From Hyalangium gracile (lineage in GTDB: Bacteria; Myxococcota; Myxococcia; Myxococcales; Myxococcaceae), in contig NZ_JAHXBG010000001.1 in the NCBI RefSeq assembly GCF_020103725.1, positions 496,001-560,000 on the forward strand: a stretch of 64,000 nucleotides of DNA, written 5' to 3'. The notes below the pieces were generated by a model that saw nothing but the letters and a program-made list of their open reading frames with translations, was not told the origin of the DNA and ran no database searches. Of the stretch, positions 9,001 through 16,703 are shown piece after piece (positions within the stretch are counted from its first letter, which is position 1; each line of letters starts with the position of its first letter). The position numbers were made by a program, and so were the translations under genes.

Positions 9001-12000
9001 AGCTGGCGGAGGTGCGCGAGCAGGGCGCCCGGGGCCTGGCCACCGCCTCCCGCCGCGGGGACGAGGGCTACCTGCTGGACGCGCTCGGCCACGCGGATGT
9101 GGCGGTGCGCTCGTGGGCCGCGGATGGCCTCTCGCGGCTCGGGGACGCGCGCGCCCTGCCCGTGCTCACCGGCACGCTGCGCCATGAGCATCTGCCCATC
9201 CGCCTGGGCGCCATCCTCTCCTTCGCCGCGCTCGGCGTCGAGGGTGAGGGCGGCATGCTCCACGGCCTGGAGGATCGCGCCCGCGAGGTGCAGGAGATGG
9301 TGTTCGCCATCATCCTCGCCAGGGACTTGCGCGCCTCTCGCCGGGGCGAGCCGCCGGACCTGCTCACCAGCGCGCTCTCCAGCGCCCGGCCCGAGGTGCG
9401 CTACGCCGCCGCCCGCGCGCTGGAACTGCGCGCCGATCCGGAGGCCTACCAGGCCCACCTGGTGGAGGCGCTGCTGCCTCCCAAGCCGGAGAAGGCCGGC
9501 GACATGAAGGAGTGGCCCGCCGAGGACGAGCGAGGCCGCCGCATGGTGGGGCTGGCCGAGGCGCTCGCCAGCGACGTCTCCGAGCAGCGCTACGCCGCCG
9601 CCCAGGTGCTCAACCTGCGCCACAAGCCGCTGGACTACTTCCGCGAGGCCCAGAAGGTGGCGCGCCCGCGCTCGCTGGAGCAGCCGTGGAAGCCGGAGAC
9701 GACGCCCAAGCCCCGGCCCGAGCAGGAGAAGCCCGCGAAGAACTGGCTGCGGCGCCTGTTCACCTCCGGCACCTCCGGCAAGGAGGCCACGCCCTCTCCC
9801 GACGCGCTCGCCTCCGCCGAGCGCCAGCACCTGCGCCGGCTGGCCTTTGGCGCCTACGTCGGCCTGCTGCGGCAGGTGTCCGCCGGGGACGACGAGGGCC
9901 ACCGCGTCCGCCGCGACGCCGTGGACCGCGTGGTGAAGCTCACCCAGGAGGGCTTCGCCGGACAGCCCGCCGCCGTGGCCGCGCTCCTGCGCGCGCTGGA
10001 GGATCCGCACCAGCTCGTGCGCAAGGCGGCCCTGGCGGGCCTCAAGGAGCTGTACCCCGCCGGCTCGGACGAGCCGCTGGCCCTGGCCCTGGCCTCGCTC
10101 TCGCAGGATGTGGCCCGCGCCGCGCTGGACGAGCTGGCCTCGCGGGGTGAGGCGGCCCGGCCTCGCGTCACCGCCGCGCTGAACTCGCCGCTGCCGGACG
10201 TGCGCAAGTACGCCTTCGAGCTGCTGGAGAAGCTCAGCCCCGCCGGCAGCCTCGAGCCGCTGCTGGCCGCGCTCTCCAGCGAGCACTCGGACCTGCGCAT
10301 CGGCGTCATCGAGCGGCTGTCCGGCGCCAACGACTCGCGCGTCACCGAGGCGCTCGGGCGCGCCATGGCCAGCGAGCACGAGGACCTGCGGCTGCGCGCC
10401 TCGGAGCTGCTCGCCTGGCGCAAGGATGACCGCTCCGTGGAGGTGCTCGGCACCTTCCTGCGCTCGGAGAACGCCGCCAGCGCGAAGCGCGCCATGGAGG
10501 CCCTGGCCCGGCTGGCCACTCCCGCCGCGGTGGTCGCGCTCGCCGGCCGGCTGCGCACCGCGACGAGCCTGGACGAGCGCAACCACCTGGTGAATGCCCT
10601 GGGCCGCACCCTCCACCCGGACGCAGTGGACGTGCTGGCGCGCCAGGTGCTCGAGGATGAGGCGCCGAGCGTGCGCCTGGCCTGCATCTCCGCCGCCATG
10701 GCGGTGGCGGACCGGAGCGTGAAGCTGCTGCCCGATGGCACCCGCGACATGACGCTGCGGGACGCGGCCCTGGCGGTGCGCTTCCTGGGCTCGGCGGCGC
10801 GCTCCTCGGACGTGGCGGTGCGGCAGGCCGTCCCGCGCGAGCTGGAGCACGGCGCCGACGCGGGCCAGGATGCGCTGCTCCTGAGCCTCTTCAATGACCG
10901 GGATGTGACGGTGCGCCGCGAGGCGGTGGCTCGCTACGCCCAGCGCGTGGTGCACCAGGGCGCCAAGGTGGAGCCCATCGAGGAGGTGCTGCGCGCCGGG
11001 GCTCGCGAGCTGATGCTGCCCGCCGCCGAGGCCGCGGCCTTCAAGAAGCTCCCGAGCGCCCTGCGCCCGCTGCTGCTCTACGCGCGGGCCGGTGAGACGG
11101 GAGAGCGGGAGCGGGCGCTGCTGGCGCTCGGCACGCTGGGAGACTCGCGCGCCCTGGCCGAGCTGGAGACGGTGGCCGCGGGTGGAACCCCCGAGGCTCC
11201 CGCCGAGCCGAGCATGGTGGTGGCCGCCATCGAGGGCCTGGGCCGGCTGGCCGCGAAGCTCCCCGAGGCCGAGGAGCGCAGGCGCGTCGAGGACAAGGTG
11301 GAGGCCGAGGCGATGGAGGCCGACTCCTTCGAGCAGCAGCAGGCCGGCATCCGGGGCCTGCGCTACATCGGCGGCGAGCGGGCCCGGGTGAAGATCGAGG
11401 CCCTGCTCACCGACGAGGGCACCTCTAGCCCGGTGCGCATCACCGCCGCGGCGGAGCTGGGCAAGCTGGGAGACGTGGCCTCCGAGCCCGCCCTGGCCAC
11501 GGTGCTCGACTCGAATGACTTCACGCTGCGCAAGGAGGCGCGCAAGGCGCTCGACGTGCTCTTCCCGAAGGAGCGGGTGCGCGTGGAGTTCCTCGCCGTG
11601 GCGAGCCGCTACTCGGACATCTCCCAGCCCGCCGCCACGTACCTGGCCGAGGAGGCCGAGCCCGCGCTGCTCATCCCCCGCCTGGCCACGCTCAAGGACG
11701 AGCCGCTGCGCAAGCGTCTCCGCCGAGGCCTCGCGCGCCGGGGCGCCCTGCCCGTCCCCGAGCTGGCCGCGCTGCTCGCGCACGAGCAATCACAGGCCCG
11801 CGAGGAGGCGGCCCTCGTCATCGGCACGTGGACGGGCGAGCCGCGCGCCCCGCTGCCAGCCGCGGACGCGGCCACGCTCTCCGGGGCGGTGGTGAAGGCC
11901 GAGCGGCGCACCTCCTCCGAGTGGGCCTCGGCGACCGGCCCGAAGCGCCCTCCGCTGGCTCGCGCGTGGCAGCGGCTGCTCTGGGCAGGCTCCCGGCTGG

Positions 12001-12614
12001 GCGCCGCGGAGCTGGCGACGGGGGCTCGCGCCATCCTCCAGGGTGGTGAGGCCGGAGCTCCAGCCGAGGTGCGTCAGGAAGCGGCTCGCGTGCTGGGACA
12101 CCTGGGCACGGCGGAGGCGGGAGCGAAGCCCGTCCTCTCCGCGCCGAAGGAGCTCAGCGCCGCGGCCGAGGCCCTCCGCGCCGCGCTCGCGGATCCGGAC
12201 TCCCGGGTGCGCGAGGCCGCCGCGACCTCCCTGGCCCGGCTGGCTCCCGAGCGCGCCGAGTGGGCGCTGGCGGTGAAGCCGTTCGACCCGGTGGCCGTGG
12301 GCCCCATGGGCGCGGGACTGAAGGACGCGAAGTCGCTCGCCTCTTCCGAGGGGCGCCGGGTGGCGCTGCCGACGGTGATCGCCTCGCGCCAGCTCGAGCC
12401 CCTGCGCCCGCTGGCCACCACCGCCGCGCCCGAGGTGAAGCAGGACGCCTGGGCCGCGCTGGGACGCCTGGGCGGAGACGCCGCCGCGGAGTTGCTGCGC
12501 GGCCAGGCCTTCGACAAGGGCCAGTCGGTGGAGCTGCGCAAGGCAGCCTACCGCGCCCATAAACGTGCACGCCGGGCCGCCGAGCGCGCCCGGAAGGGAG
12601 GGAGCCCGTCGTGA
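6051..12614 (+). CDS. Giant WD40 + HEAT/PBS-lyase repeat protein of the retron block
   Basis: A 2187-aa protein with no signal peptide or membrane segment. Residues ~1-330 form a WD40-like beta-propeller, with repeat ends such as SAGDDGRIRLWYL (near 193), TAGADGKLKVWRL (near 248) and TGGDDRRVHRF (near 299). From ~330 to the end there are dozens of ~30-residue HEAT/PBS-lyase repeats with recurring D-x-DVR-x-xA cores. A charged, Pro-rich linker lies near residues 1200-1250. ATG 6051 was chosen (MANLAIGNIEKV): GGAGGG lies 12-13 bases upstream, and the longer frame from 5997 adds an Arg-rich stretch. The stop overlaps the GTG of the next gene, so the two are translationally coupled. WD40/HEAT solenoids are common scaffolds in bacterial conflict systems; a sensor or scaffold role with the retron is inference. 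Confidence 0.88.
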   Translation: MANLAIGNIEKVRALAANGRVLLVGGARVAPASRLTAYDFTANKVLWSVELPSAVQALALAGERWVAAGADGTVRVGSLGEGKLERELTGAHPGGCTAVALSPDSQRLYTVGVDGFLRGWALDSGKKVHEWQASPQPLRAVAVDPGHTFVACAGDDAVVRSFTVASGARRDMAGHEGPVRALAFTPRDGRLASAGDDGRIRLWYLVGAVEFEVRGDKDSGHAGPVLALVFPPTPTAEPGQEPSDRFWTAGADGKLKVWRLDERRKPRTFDCGSKPLTALAFAPPPNARQAKTTLGHVFTGGDDRRVHRFTLEPDGKPTDEQLHYAHGFEALTESLGGGRPKREAAVREASALEEPEALDFLLKVLSSDKEAEVRKLVASELAARGRTAARPKLRERLDDDHPAVRTAALEALTTLEESPLAAPRAALDSRFADVRILGLRRLARLAGTSPLVPGLISGKLTDGDANVGLAALDALTEASPAGSTEPLKTAFERGPAHIKAEVLIRAASAGQLGAAQLQPLVARALDDADADVRRVAFTVRVLERRPLAQVLDQKDEDFRLAVRDVARRMVFSARRLSPEGQTGKFSTEGEVTAARDKLLEKLIGSGKPDAALPETDLEPLLAAMACRTPDTAVRGARGLAQLGDTRALGALLQLSREPEASIRRQAAIALQALKDPRARERLVWMMDDADADVRSSALDAVVALDADVPLSSAEAALRSGFEDVRVRGLDRLVKLGAQGQRPEGAELLLGNALEDEGAKVRGEAFRTLWAWNEKQPQKALDRALTGRFPDLRLRAVEELASRAKEDWALERLKKTVQDRDAGVATAAYEAWVKLAGKEKAEPHLAALETAHASLRTLAAKNAVHAPAEALRSPLLKLIQDEEASVHLQALESLDKLVPNENGPLLAGLLSAALPLKVRAAELLAARGAEDIIEPMRVLITDKELERRYPPAFLNPLRARASSALATLGSRRLLSFHATTLLKHELAEVREQGARGLATASRRGDEGYLLDALGHADVAVRSWAADGLSRLGDARALPVLTGTLRHEHLPIRLGAILSFAALGVEGEGGMLHGLEDRAREVQEMVFAIILARDLRASRRGEPPDLLTSALSSARPEVRYAAARALELRADPEAYQAHLVEALLPPKPEKAGDMKEWPAEDERGRRMVGLAEALASDVSEQRYAAAQVLNLRHKPLDYFREAQKVARPRSLEQPWKPETTPKPRPEQEKPAKNWLRRLFTSGTSGKEATPSPDALASAERQHLRRLAFGAYVGLLRQVSAGDDEGHRVRRDAVDRVVKLTQEGFAGQPAAVAALLRALEDPHQLVRKAALAGLKELYPAGSDEPLALALASLSQDVARAALDELASRGEAARPRVTAALNSPLPDVRKYAFELLEKLSPAGSLEPLLAALSSEHSDLRIGVIERLSGANDSRVTEALGRAMASEHEDLRLRASELLAWRKDDRSVEVLGTFLRSENAASAKRAMEALARLATPAAVVALAGRLRTATSLDERNHLVNALGRTLHPDAVDVLARQVLEDEAPSVRLACISAAMAVADRSVKLLPDGTRDMTLRDAALAVRFLGSAARSSDVAVRQAVPRELEHGADAGQDALLLSLFNDRDVTVRREAVARYAQRVVHQGAKVEPIEEVLRAGARELMLPAAEAAAFKKLPSALRPLLLYARAGETGERERALLALGTLGDSRALAELETVAAGGTPEAPAEPSMVVAAIEGLGRLAAKLPEAEERRRVEDKVEAEAMEADSFEQQQAGIRGLRYIGGERARVKIEALLTDEGTSSPVRITAAAELGKLGDVASEPALATVLDSNDFTLRKEARKALDVLFPKERVRVEFLAVASRYSDISQPAATYLAEEAEPALLIPRLATLKDEPLRKRLRRGLARRGALPVPELAALLAHEQSQAREEAALVIGTWTGEPRAPLPAADAATLSGAVVKAERRTSSEWASATGPKRPPLARAWQRLLWAGSRLGAAELATGARAILQGGEAGAPAEVRQEAARVLGHLGTAEAGAKPVLSAPKELSAAAEALRAALADPDSRVREAAATSLARLAPERAEWALAVKPFDPVAVGPMGAGLKDAKSLASSEGRRVALPTVIASRQLEPLRPLATTAAPEVKQDAWAALGRLGGDAAAELLRGQAFDKGQSVELRKAAYRAHKRARRAAERARKGGSPS

Positions 12615-14449
12615 CGACCGCAACCCGCCACCCCGTCGAGCTACGCTACGCCACCGCGAGCGACGTGGAGGCCCGCCCCGAGACGTCCCGCGTGCTACTG
12701 GCCCTGGAGGGCTCTCGCGGCACCGTGGGCCTCCGAGGCCGGGTGCGCGAGCCCGCCCTCTTCCGAGACGCGCTGGCCGCCACGCTCGGCGTGCTCGCCA
12801 GTGACTTGCGCTACCGCGGCAAGGACCGCACCGCGTACCTCGCCTACCTCATGAAGCAGGGCAAGCGCGCCACCGCGCAAATCTGGGAGGCGCAGAAGGC
12901 CTTCCTGGACGCCTCGCTCCAGACCGAGGAGCAGAAGGACACGGTGCTCGACCCCGTGCTCACGGTGGATCCGGATCAGGTGTCCCTGGAGGTGTTCTCC
13001 CGCGACGAGAGCGCCTACGCGCGCCTGGCCTTCGACAACACGCTCTTCGACGGACGCGAGGCGGCGCACGGCTCCACCTTCCTGGACGTGCCGACCGAGC
13101 TGATGACCAAGGTGGATCGCCTGCGCACCTACGTGCCGCTCTCGCTGGAGGCCCACGTGGCGCTGCCCGCGCGCGAGGCTCGGGCCCCCCGCAACGTGGA
13201 GGTGCCTCACGCGTGGCTGCGCGGCTTCCTCCAGGTGCAGTCGGCCGCCACGCTGCCGGCGAACACGTGCACGCTGGCGCCCATCGACCTGTACAACCTG
13301 CTCTTCGCGCTGCGCACCCGGAAGGCGAAGAAGGCGCCGCGCGCGCTGCGCTTCGAGCTGGTGCCCGGCGCTCCGCCCCGGCTGGTGCTGGAGCCGTGGG
13401 AGCTGGTGCTGGAGTGCCACGCCTCCGTGTACACGGGCTCGGCGCCGGCGGTGGTGCGGACGTTCGGACGGCAGCGCCTGGCGGCCCTGGCGCGGCTGCT
13501 GCCTCACGCGCAGAGCGTGCGGGTGCAGCTGCTCGGCCCGGGCCTGCCGGTGTTCTGGGTGGTGGACATGGGCCCGGCCACGCTGACGCTGGCGCTCACC
13601 GGCTGGACGGAGAGCGGCTGGTCCAGCGCGGCGGCCTTCGACGTGCTCATGCCGCGCGCGGTGCCGGAGGGGCTCTCGGAGAAGCTGCGCCAGCGGCTGC
13701 GCTCGGAGGGCCCGCTCTCCTTCGAGACGCTGGTGACGGGCGCGGGCGCTCCCAAGGACGCGGTGCGCGCGGCGCTGCAGCTCGAGTGTCTGCGCGGGCG
13801 CATCCTCTATGACGTCGCCAAGGGCACCTACCGGCCGCGCGAGCTGATGCCCACCCCCGTGGACGAGGCCACCATCCGCTTCGGCAGCGAGCGCGAGGCG
13901 CGGGCCCACCGGCTGCTGGGCGACGGCGGCCCGGGCGCGGGCGAAGTCAAAGTCACCAAGGTGCACGAGGTGGTGGGCGAGGGCACCCGCATCCACGGCG
14001 AGGTGGTGGACCGCGAGGCCGTGCGCAGCTTCTTCCCCGCCTTCACGCTGGACCTCGAGGGCCGGGTGAAGGAGGCGAGCTGCGGCTGTCCGCACTTCCG
14101 GCGCTCCGGGGTGCGCGAGGGCCCGTGCGAGCACATGATGGCGCTGCGGCTGGCCTACGCCCGGCAGCGCACGGCCGAGGAGGCCCTGCGGCAGACGCCG
14201 GAGGGGCGCAAGCACATCCGCGCCGAGACGCGCTCGTACGTGCGGCGCGAGACCTCCGGGCAGGAGCAGGTGTACCGCGTCTCACTGGACGGCAAGGTGG
14301 TGGCGGTGGAGTGGGGCCCGCGCCTGGGCGAGCCGCGCCGGCAGAAGCTGTGGTTCGATACGGATGCCGAGGCCCGCGCCGCCTACTTCGCGCGCCTGGA
14401 GACGCTGGCCTCCGAGGGCTACATCGATGCGGCCTCGGCGATGGTGTAG
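12611..14449 (+). CDS. SWIM zinc-finger and WGR-domain protein, retron-associated
   Basis: A 612-aa protein starting at GTG 12611, overlapping the upstream stop by four bases (GTGA). The C-terminal part carries a SWIM zinc finger, C-x-C-x12-C-x-H, with Cys491, Cys493, Cys506 and His508 (CGCPHF...GPCEHMM). It is followed at ~550-605 by a WGR-like segment (VAVEWGPRLGEP, then KLWFDTDAEARAAYF and EGY). A helical segment near 350-400 (SEKLRQRLRSEGPLSFETLV) looks like a winged helix. SWIM and WGR domains usually bind nucleic acid, and WGR often senses DNA ends or nicks. As I recall, a published class of retrons is linked to WH-SWIM and HEAT-repeat proteins; this protein plus its upstream neighbour fit that pattern. 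The msr-msd units begin 72 bp downstream. Confidence 0.87.
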   Translation: MTTATRHPVELRYATASDVEARPETSRVLLALEGSRGTVGLRGRVREPALFRDALAATLGVLASDLRYRGKDRTAYLAYLMKQGKRATAQIWEAQKAFLDASLQTEEQKDTVLDPVLTVDPDQVSLEVFSRDESAYARLAFDNTLFDGREAAHGSTFLDVPTELMTKVDRLRTYVPLSLEAHVALPAREARAPRNVEVPHAWLRGFLQVQSAATLPANTCTLAPIDLYNLLFALRTRKAKKAPRALRFELVPGAPPRLVLEPWELVLECHASVYTGSAPAVVRTFGRQRLAALARLLPHAQSVRVQLLGPGLPVFWVVDMGPATLTLALTGWTESGWSSAAAFDVLMPRAVPEGLSEKLRQRLRSEGPLSFETLVTGAGAPKDAVRAALQLECLRGRILYDVAKGTYRPRELMPTPVDEATIRFGSEREARAHRLLGDGGPGAGEVKVTKVHEVVGEGTRIHGEVVDREAVRSFFPAFTLDLEGRVKEASCGCPHFRRSGVREGPCEHMMALRLAYARQRTAEEALRQTPEGRKHIRAETRSYVRRETSGQEQVYRVSLDGKVVAVEWGPRLGEPRRQKLWFDTDAEARAAYFARLETLASEGYIDAASAMV

Positions 14450-14521
14450 CCACTGACGACACGCAACGGGCCGCCACCGCGCGGCCGGAAAGGGAGGTGG
14501 GACGAGACGACAGACTCTTCA

Positions 14522-14803
14522 GCGCGAGCGACCGGGAGAGGTCCCAAAGCCATCAGCCTCAGCGCCTCGAGCGCGGGAGCGGCGTTGCGCCGCTCTGGAT
14601 GCAATGCAGGACACTCTCCGCAAGGTAGCCTGTTCTTGGCTCTCTTCCCTCGATCAGTACTATGACGGGGTGTAGAGCTGAGCCAACGACGCAACCGCCG
14701 TTTCTCCACCCCGTCATAGTACTGATCGAGGGGAGAGCCGGTGAGGCTACCGTGCCCCAGGTGAGCAGGTGGTGCCTTGGGGGCCTCCCTCGATTGCTCG
14801 CGC
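14522..14803 (+). ncRNA. Retron msr-msd unit 1
   Basis: Closing repeats a1 (14522-14541) and a2 (14784-14803) pair over about 18 of 20 positions, counting two G-U pairs. Inside, the msr has a perfect 8-bp hairpin (GAGCGGCG/CGCCGCTC near 14577-14595). The msd forms one long hairpin: GGTAGCC pairs with GGCTACC, GGCTCTC with GAGAGCC, and then 14647-14672 pairs perfectly with 14707-14732 (26 bp). The tip loop is 14677-14703. AGC triplets at 14548-14550 and 14555-14557 are candidates for the branching G. Layout (a1, msr, msd, a2, then the RT gene on the same strand) and size fit msDNA of the Mx162/Sa163 kind (about 160 nt of DNA). Boundaries and branch point are inferred from sequence only. Confidence 0.9.
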
Positions 14804-14932
14804 CCGTCGCACCCTCCCGCCAGTGGCCTCGGACACATCGACGGGGCCTCACGGGTGGTGTAGAAAACCGGACTGTCTGGCTGATTACCCCACGGCCAGC
14901 AGGGCGGGTACGACAGAGCAAGAGTCCTCACA
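14804..14932. other. Spacer between the two msr-msd units
   Basis: This 129-bp stretch separates the two units. It starts with CGTCGC and a C-rich run similar to what follows unit 2, so the duplication probably extended a little past a2. The rest does not resemble the sequence between unit 2 and the RT gene. No open frame or clear promoter is visible. Confidence 0.45.
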
Positions 14933-15214
14933 ACGCGAACGATCGAGAGAGGTCCCAAAGCCATCAGCCTCAGCGCCTCGAGCGCGGGAGCGGCGCTGCG
15001 CCGCTCTGGATGCAATGCAGGACACTCTCCGCAAGGTAGCCTGTTCTTGGCTCTCTTCCCTGCGCGGGCCCTCTAGCTCGCCGGGGAGCTGAACCAACGA
15101 CGCAACCGCCGTTTCCCCAGCGAGCTAGAGGGCCCGCGCAGGGGAGAGCCGGTGAGGCTACCGTGCCCCAGGTGAGCAGGTGGTGCCTTGGGGGCCTCCC
15201 TCGATCGTTCGCGT
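14933..15214 (+). ncRNA. Retron msr-msd unit 2
   Basis: This is a second unit exactly 411 bp after the first, with the same 242-nt distance between a1 and a2. a1 (14933-14952) and a2 (15195-15214) pair over 19 of 20 positions. The msr and the outer msd (14953-15061) match unit 1 with a single change (C for T in the msr hairpin loop). The tip loop (15088-15114) differs by one base. The 3' msd flank from 15140 to the start of a2 is identical. The msd stem, however, is a different sequence: 15058-15081 pairs perfectly with 15120-15143 (24 bp), with GGGG/CCCC above it, and shares only the basal CCCT/AGGG with unit 1. The RT start codon is 43 bp after a2. Confidence 0.9.
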
Positions 15215-15257
15215 CCGTCGCGCCCGCCCACCGCCGCCCCGCAGTCAGGAGCTGCCC

Positions 15258-16703
15258 ATGACGTCCAAGCTGGAGTCGTACGTCCCCGCCGCGCCGCCGC
15301 AGCCCGCCACCGCTCCAGCGCCGGGCTCGCCCTCGCCGGCCACGCTCGCGCAGCGCGAGGCCCGCCGCCAGCAGCACGAGGCGCTGCTGACGCGGTGGAA
15401 GGCCATCCAGGAGGCGGGCGGCGCGGACGAGTGGGTGCGCGCGCAGCTGGTGGCCAAGGGCGCCGCGGCCGAGGAGGTGGACTTCGAGGAGCTCTCCGAG
15501 AAGCAGAAGTCCGCCTGGAAGGAGAAGAAGAAGGCGGAGGCCGTCGAGCGCCGCGCGCTGGAGCGCCAGGCCTGGGAGGCGTGGAAGGCCACGCACATCA
15601 ATCACCTGGGCACGGGGGTGCACTGGGACGAGCAGGGCGGCCCGGACAAGTTCGACGTGCCCAACCGCGAGGAGCGGGCGAAGGCCAACGGGATGCCGGA
15701 GCTGGACTCGCCCGAGGCGCTGGCGAAGGCGCTCGGGGTGACGGTGTCGCGGCTGCGCTGGTTCGCCTTCCACCGCGAGGTGGACACGGGCACCCACTAC
15801 CAGAGCTGGCGGATTCCGAAGCGGGACGGCGGGCAGCGGACCATCACCGCGCCGAAGAAGGAGCTCAAGGCGGCGCAGCGCTGGGTGCTGGCCAACGTGG
15901 TGGAGCGGCTGCCGGTGCACGGGGCGGCGCACGGCTTCGTGGCGGGGCGCTCCATCCTCACCAACGCGCTGGCGCACCGGGGCGCGGAGGTGCTGGTGAA
16001 GGTGGACGTGAAGGACTTCTTCCCCTCGGTGACGTGGCAGCGGGTGAAGGGGCTCTTGCGCAAGGGCGGGCTGCCGGAGGGCGCGGCGACGCTGCTGTCC
16101 ATGCTGTCCACCGAGGCCCCGCGCGAGGTGATGGAGTTCCGCGGCAAGACGCTCTACGTGGCCAAGGGGCCGCGAGCGCTGCCGCAGGGCGCGCCCACCT
16201 CTCCGGCGCTGACGAACGCGCTGTGCCTGAAGCTGGACAAGCGGGTGTCGGCGATGGCGAAGCGGCTGGGCTTCACCTACACGCGCTACGCGGATGACCT
16301 GACGTTCTCGTGGCGGCGGGCGAAGGGCGCCAAGGGCAAGGCGCAGGCGGACGCGCCGGTGGCGGTGCTGCTGGCGCGGGTGAAGAGCATCCTGGAGGCC
16401 GAGGGCTTCACGATGCACCCGGAGAAGACGCGGGTGCTGCGCAAGGGCACGCAGCAGCGCGTGACGGGGCTGGTGGTGAACGAGGCCCCGGACGGAGTGC
16501 CCGCGGCGCGAGTGCCCCGGGACGTGGTGCGGCGGCTGCGCGCGGCCATCCACAACCGGGAGAAGGGCAAGCCGGGCAAGGAAGGCGAGACGCTGGAGCA
16601 GCTCAAGGGGATGGCGGCCTTCATCCACATGACGGATCCGGCCAAGGGCCGTGCCTTCCTGCAGCGGCTCGAGGCGCTGGAGAAGCTCGAGCCGCCGAAA
16701 TGA
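15258..16703 (+). CDS. ret: Retron reverse transcriptase (Mx162/Sa163-like)
   Basis: The 481-aa protein copies the msd RNA into msDNA branched from the msr. The RT core starts near residue 165. Signatures: KRDGGQRTITAPK (RT1), VDVKDFFPSV (RT3; first catalytic Asp at 250), the retron-specific NAxxH motif as NALAH at 236-240, LPQGAPTSPALTN (RT4), YADD at 344-347 (catalytic Asp pair) and VTG at 402-404. About 150 residues of Lys/Glu/Ala-rich helix precede the core, as in myxobacterial retron RTs of about 485 aa. ATG 15258 was chosen for CAGGAG 7 bases upstream; the longer frame reaches into the a2 repeat. It lies directly downstream of both msr-msd units, and its stop overlaps the next start (ATGA). 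Confidence 0.97.
   Translation: MTSKLESYVPAAPPQPATAPAPGSPSPATLAQREARRQQHEALLTRWKAIQEAGGADEWVRAQLVAKGAAAEEVDFEELSEKQKSAWKEKKKAEAVERRALERQAWEAWKATHINHLGTGVHWDEQGGPDKFDVPNREERAKANGMPELDSPEALAKALGVTVSRLRWFAFHREVDTGTHYQSWRIPKRDGGQRTITAPKKELKAAQRWVLANVVERLPVHGAAHGFVAGRSILTNALAHRGAEVLVKVDVKDFFPSVTWQRVKGLLRKGGLPEGAATLLSMLSTEAPREVMEFRGKTLYVAKGPRALPQGAPTSPALTNALCLKLDKRVSAMAKRLGFTYTRYADDLTFSWRRAKGAKGKAQADAPVAVLLARVKSILEAEGFTMHPEKTRVLRKGTQQRVTGLVVNEAPDGVPAARVPRDVVRRLRAAIHNREKGKPGKEGETLEQLKGMAAFIHMTDPAKGRAFLQRLEALEKLEPPK

Noticed and set aside
6363-11789. 1808-aa open frame on the minus strand opposite the WD40-HEAT gene
   Set aside because: Its translation is Arg/His/Gln-rich low-complexity sequence without domains. 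Such long antisense frames arise automatically in high-GC genes with strong third-position bias.
14522-15214. Tandem repeat read as a CRISPR-like array or a simple duplication
   Set aside because: Only two units of about 282 bp with internal folding and a1/a2 pairing are present, and they sit directly before a retron RT. The non-random pattern of differences (stem arms only) is not that of CRISPR spacers or a plain duplication.
14970-16628. 552-aa open frame on the minus strand across the RT gene
   Set aside because: Shadow frame; the plus strand has all retron RT motifs in order.
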